DNA of 6,255 nucleotides, taken from NCBI GenBank assembly GCA_028292065.1, contig JAQGNC010000225.1, positions 1 through 6,255 of the forward strand, read 5' to 3'. Positions 4,710 to 6,255 of the stretch are shown here, piece by piece. Each line of letters begins with the position of its first letter. Position 1 is the stretch's first letter. This stretch comes from Betaproteobacteria bacterium (GTDB taxonomy: Bacteria; Pseudomonadota; Gammaproteobacteria; Burkholderiales; SG8-41). A program made the position numbers and the translations under genes. The notes under the pieces were generated by a model. It worked only from the letters and a program-made list of their open reading frames with translations, made no database searches and had not been told where the DNA came from.

Positions 4710-6255
4710 TTGAACACCTCCCGCAGACGTTTACTGGCCGCCGGCGCCGCTGCCGCGGGCGCCGCAGCATGGACGCTGTGGCGCGGCCTCGAAACGGCGA
4801 CCGACGACGCGCCGCACGTCGCGCTCCCGCGCGACCCGCTTTTTCCGAATCCGCTGCGCGTGCCCGGCGACGACGAGCTCTTCGGCATCGCCGACGTCGC
4901 AGGCGCGTTCACGCTCGTCGGCGCGCCGGTGCAGCAGGAAATCCTGCCGGGCAAGCCGACTTCGATGCTCGCGTATGCACTCGAGTACCAGGGCAGGACG
5001 CTCGTCAATCCGCTGCTGCGCGTGCAGACCGGCGCAAGCCTGCGCGTGCGCTACTGGAACGCGCTCGACGAGACGAGCATCGTCCACTGGCACGGACTGA
5101 AGAACGACACCAACAACGACGGCCATCCGCATTACGCGGTGAACGCGGGCGAGACTTACGATTACCAGTTCACCGTCGCCAACCGCGCGGGAACTTACTG
5201 GTATCACCCGCATCCGCACCACCTCGCAGGCCGGCAGGCGTATCTCGGCCTCGCGGGTCTGTTCATCGTCGAAGACGCCGACGAAATCGCGTTCGAGCGT
5301 GCGCTCGACGTGAAGCTCGGCGCGAGCGACGTGCCGCTCCTCATCCAGGACAAGCGCTTCGACGCGAACGGCGCGCTCAGCTACGCGCCCGGTGCGCAGG
5401 ACCATTTCCACGGCTATTGCGGCGACACCGTGCTGCTGAACCTCACGCAGTCGCCGTGCTTCGACTGCGAGACGCGGCTCTATCGCTACAGGCTGGTCAA
5501 CGGCTCGAACGCGCGTATCTACCGCCTCGCGTTCATGCACGGGGAGGAGGCGCTCGAGTTTCACGTCGTCGGCTCCGACGGCGGACTGCTCGAGCGTCCG
5601 CTGGCCGCGCGCGAGCTTTTCCTCGCGCCGAGCGAGCGCGCCGACGTCGTGCTCGACCTGCGGCGAGCGAGCATCGGCGAGCGCGTGATGCTCTCGAGCC
5701 TGCCTTTCGACGCGATGCAGTTTTCGACAGGCACCGAATCTTCGGCAACGCCGGGCGACGTGCCGCCCAACGGCGCGCCGCTCGATCTCATGCCGATCCG
5801 CGTCGCGGCCCGCGTGAGCACCGACGGCGCGCTGCCTGAGACCTTGTCGCGTATCGACGCGGCCGCACCCGGCGACGCGCCCACGCGGGTCTTCACTTTC
5901 GATCAGCACAAAGGCAAGTGGCGCATCAACCGCGGCAGCTATCGCATGACCGAGACCGCGTTCTCGGTCGCTCGCGGCTCACAGGAGATCTGGGAGTTTC
6001 GAAATCCCCATCCGGCGATGGCGCACCCGGTGCACGTGCACGGTTTCCAGTACCGCATGCTCGAGCGCAGGCACAGTCCGGTGCATATCGAGCGACTCGC
6101 GGTCGATACGCGCGGCCTGCCTGCCGCGGAGACCGGCTGGAAAGACAGCGTGCTGCTGTGGCCCGGCGAGACGTTGAAGATGCTGCTCGACTTCACCCAT
6201 CCTTTCAGCGGGGACCAGGTCTACATGCTCCAGTGCCACAACCTCGAGCACGAGA
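4710..6255 (+). CDS. Multicopper oxidase, Tat-exported (partial, runs off the right edge)
   Basis: There are 515 uninterrupted codons to the window edge. The enzyme belongs to the CueO/CotA-like multicopper oxidases, which oxidise a substrate (a metal ion or phenolic) at a type 1 copper and reduce O2 to water at a trinuclear cluster. TTG 4710 is chosen as the start because it puts a twin-arginine signal directly at the N-terminus (SRRRLLAAG, residues 4-12, then an Ala-rich core). No good ribosome binding site is seen, and an in-frame TTG at 4656 is the alternative. Copper motifs are HWHG (126-129), HPHPHH (166-171, within YWYHPHPHH), HPVHVHG (439-445) and QCHNLEH (508-514). In the last, Cys509 and His514 are type 1 ligands and His510 is a type 3 ligand, but residue 508 is Gln where His is normal. 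Three cupredoxin domains are indicated, with a Cys-rich segment (SPCFDCE) in domain 2. The axial Met and the C-terminus lie outside the window. No Met-rich CueO-type insert is seen. Substrate is unknown. Confidence 0.9.
   Translation, partial: MNTSRRRLLAAGAAAAGAAAWTLWRGLETATDDAPHVALPRDPLFPNPLRVPGDDELFGIADVAGAFTLVGAPVQQEILPGKPTSMLAYALEYQGRTLVNPLLRVQTGASLRVRYWNALDETSIVHWHGLKNDTNNDGHPHYAVNAGETYDYQFTVANRAGTYWYHPHPHHLAGRQAYLGLAGLFIVEDADEIAFERALDVKLGASDVPLLIQDKRFDANGALSYAPGAQDHFHGYCGDTVLLNLTQSPCFDCETRLYRYRLVNGSNARIYRLAFMHGEEALEFHVVGSDGGLLERPLAARELFLAPSERADVVLDLRRASIGERVMLSSLPFDAMQFSTGTESSATPGDVPPNGAPLDLMPIRVAARVSTDGALPETLSRIDAAAPGDAPTRVFTFDQHKGKWRINRGSYRMTETAFSVARGSQEIWEFRNPHPAMAHPVHVHGFQYRMLERRHSPVHIERLAVDTRGLPAAETGWKDSVLLWPGETLKMLLDFTHPFSGDQVYMLQCHNLEHE

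Noticed and set aside
4731..5909. 392-codon minus-strand frame and a 356-codon plus-strand frame (4769-5839) over the oxidase
   Set aside because: Both are Arg-rich and out of frame with the multicopper oxidase, whose copper motifs fix the true reading frame.

Overview
The window is GC-rich DNA with Shine-Dalgarno-type starts, Sec, lipoprotein and Tat export signals, and tight gene packing. This fits a Gram-negative Pseudomonadota chromosome. A betaproteobacterium is my best guess, from codon style and the type of intergenic palindromic repeat; it is not proven by any marker gene here.

Layout. (1) 94-1764 (+) and 2081-3763 (+) encode two paralogous pyrroloquinoline-quinone (PQQ) dependent alcohol dehydrogenases of the methanol/ethanol (MxaF/XoxF/ExaA) family. 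The first has a cleavable Sec signal peptide (periplasmic). The second has a lipobox (predicted lipoprotein). Both carry the adjacent Cys-Cys pair, the Glu and Asn metal ligands, and an Asp-x-Asp active-site motif that in this family marks lanthanide-dependent enzymes. (2) The 316-bp gap between them is unusually structured. It holds a long near-palindrome across the first gene's stop codon, a second strong hairpin, and two tandem copies of a roughly 80-bp two-hairpin repeat. The junction of the two copies creates a plausible sigma-70 promoter for the second gene. (3) 3771-4010 (-) and 4169-4534 (-) are two small unrecognised genes on the opposite strand. The first is convergent with the second dehydrogenase, with 7 bp between the stops. 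(4) 4710 to the window edge (+) is a multicopper oxidase with a Tat signal and a TTG start, truncated on the right. It is divergent from the 121-aa gene. Its fourth copper motif reads Gln-Cys-His where His-Cys-His is usual.

How they could work together: the dehydrogenases would oxidise alcohols or aldehydes in the cell envelope and pass electrons to a cytochrome c. No cytochrome c, XoxJ-like or pqq biosynthesis gene lies in the window, so these would have to be encoded elsewhere. The multicopper oxidase is another envelope redox enzyme, but nothing in the sequence links it functionally to the dehydrogenases. No tRNA, rRNA, CRISPR array, transposase or phage gene was seen.
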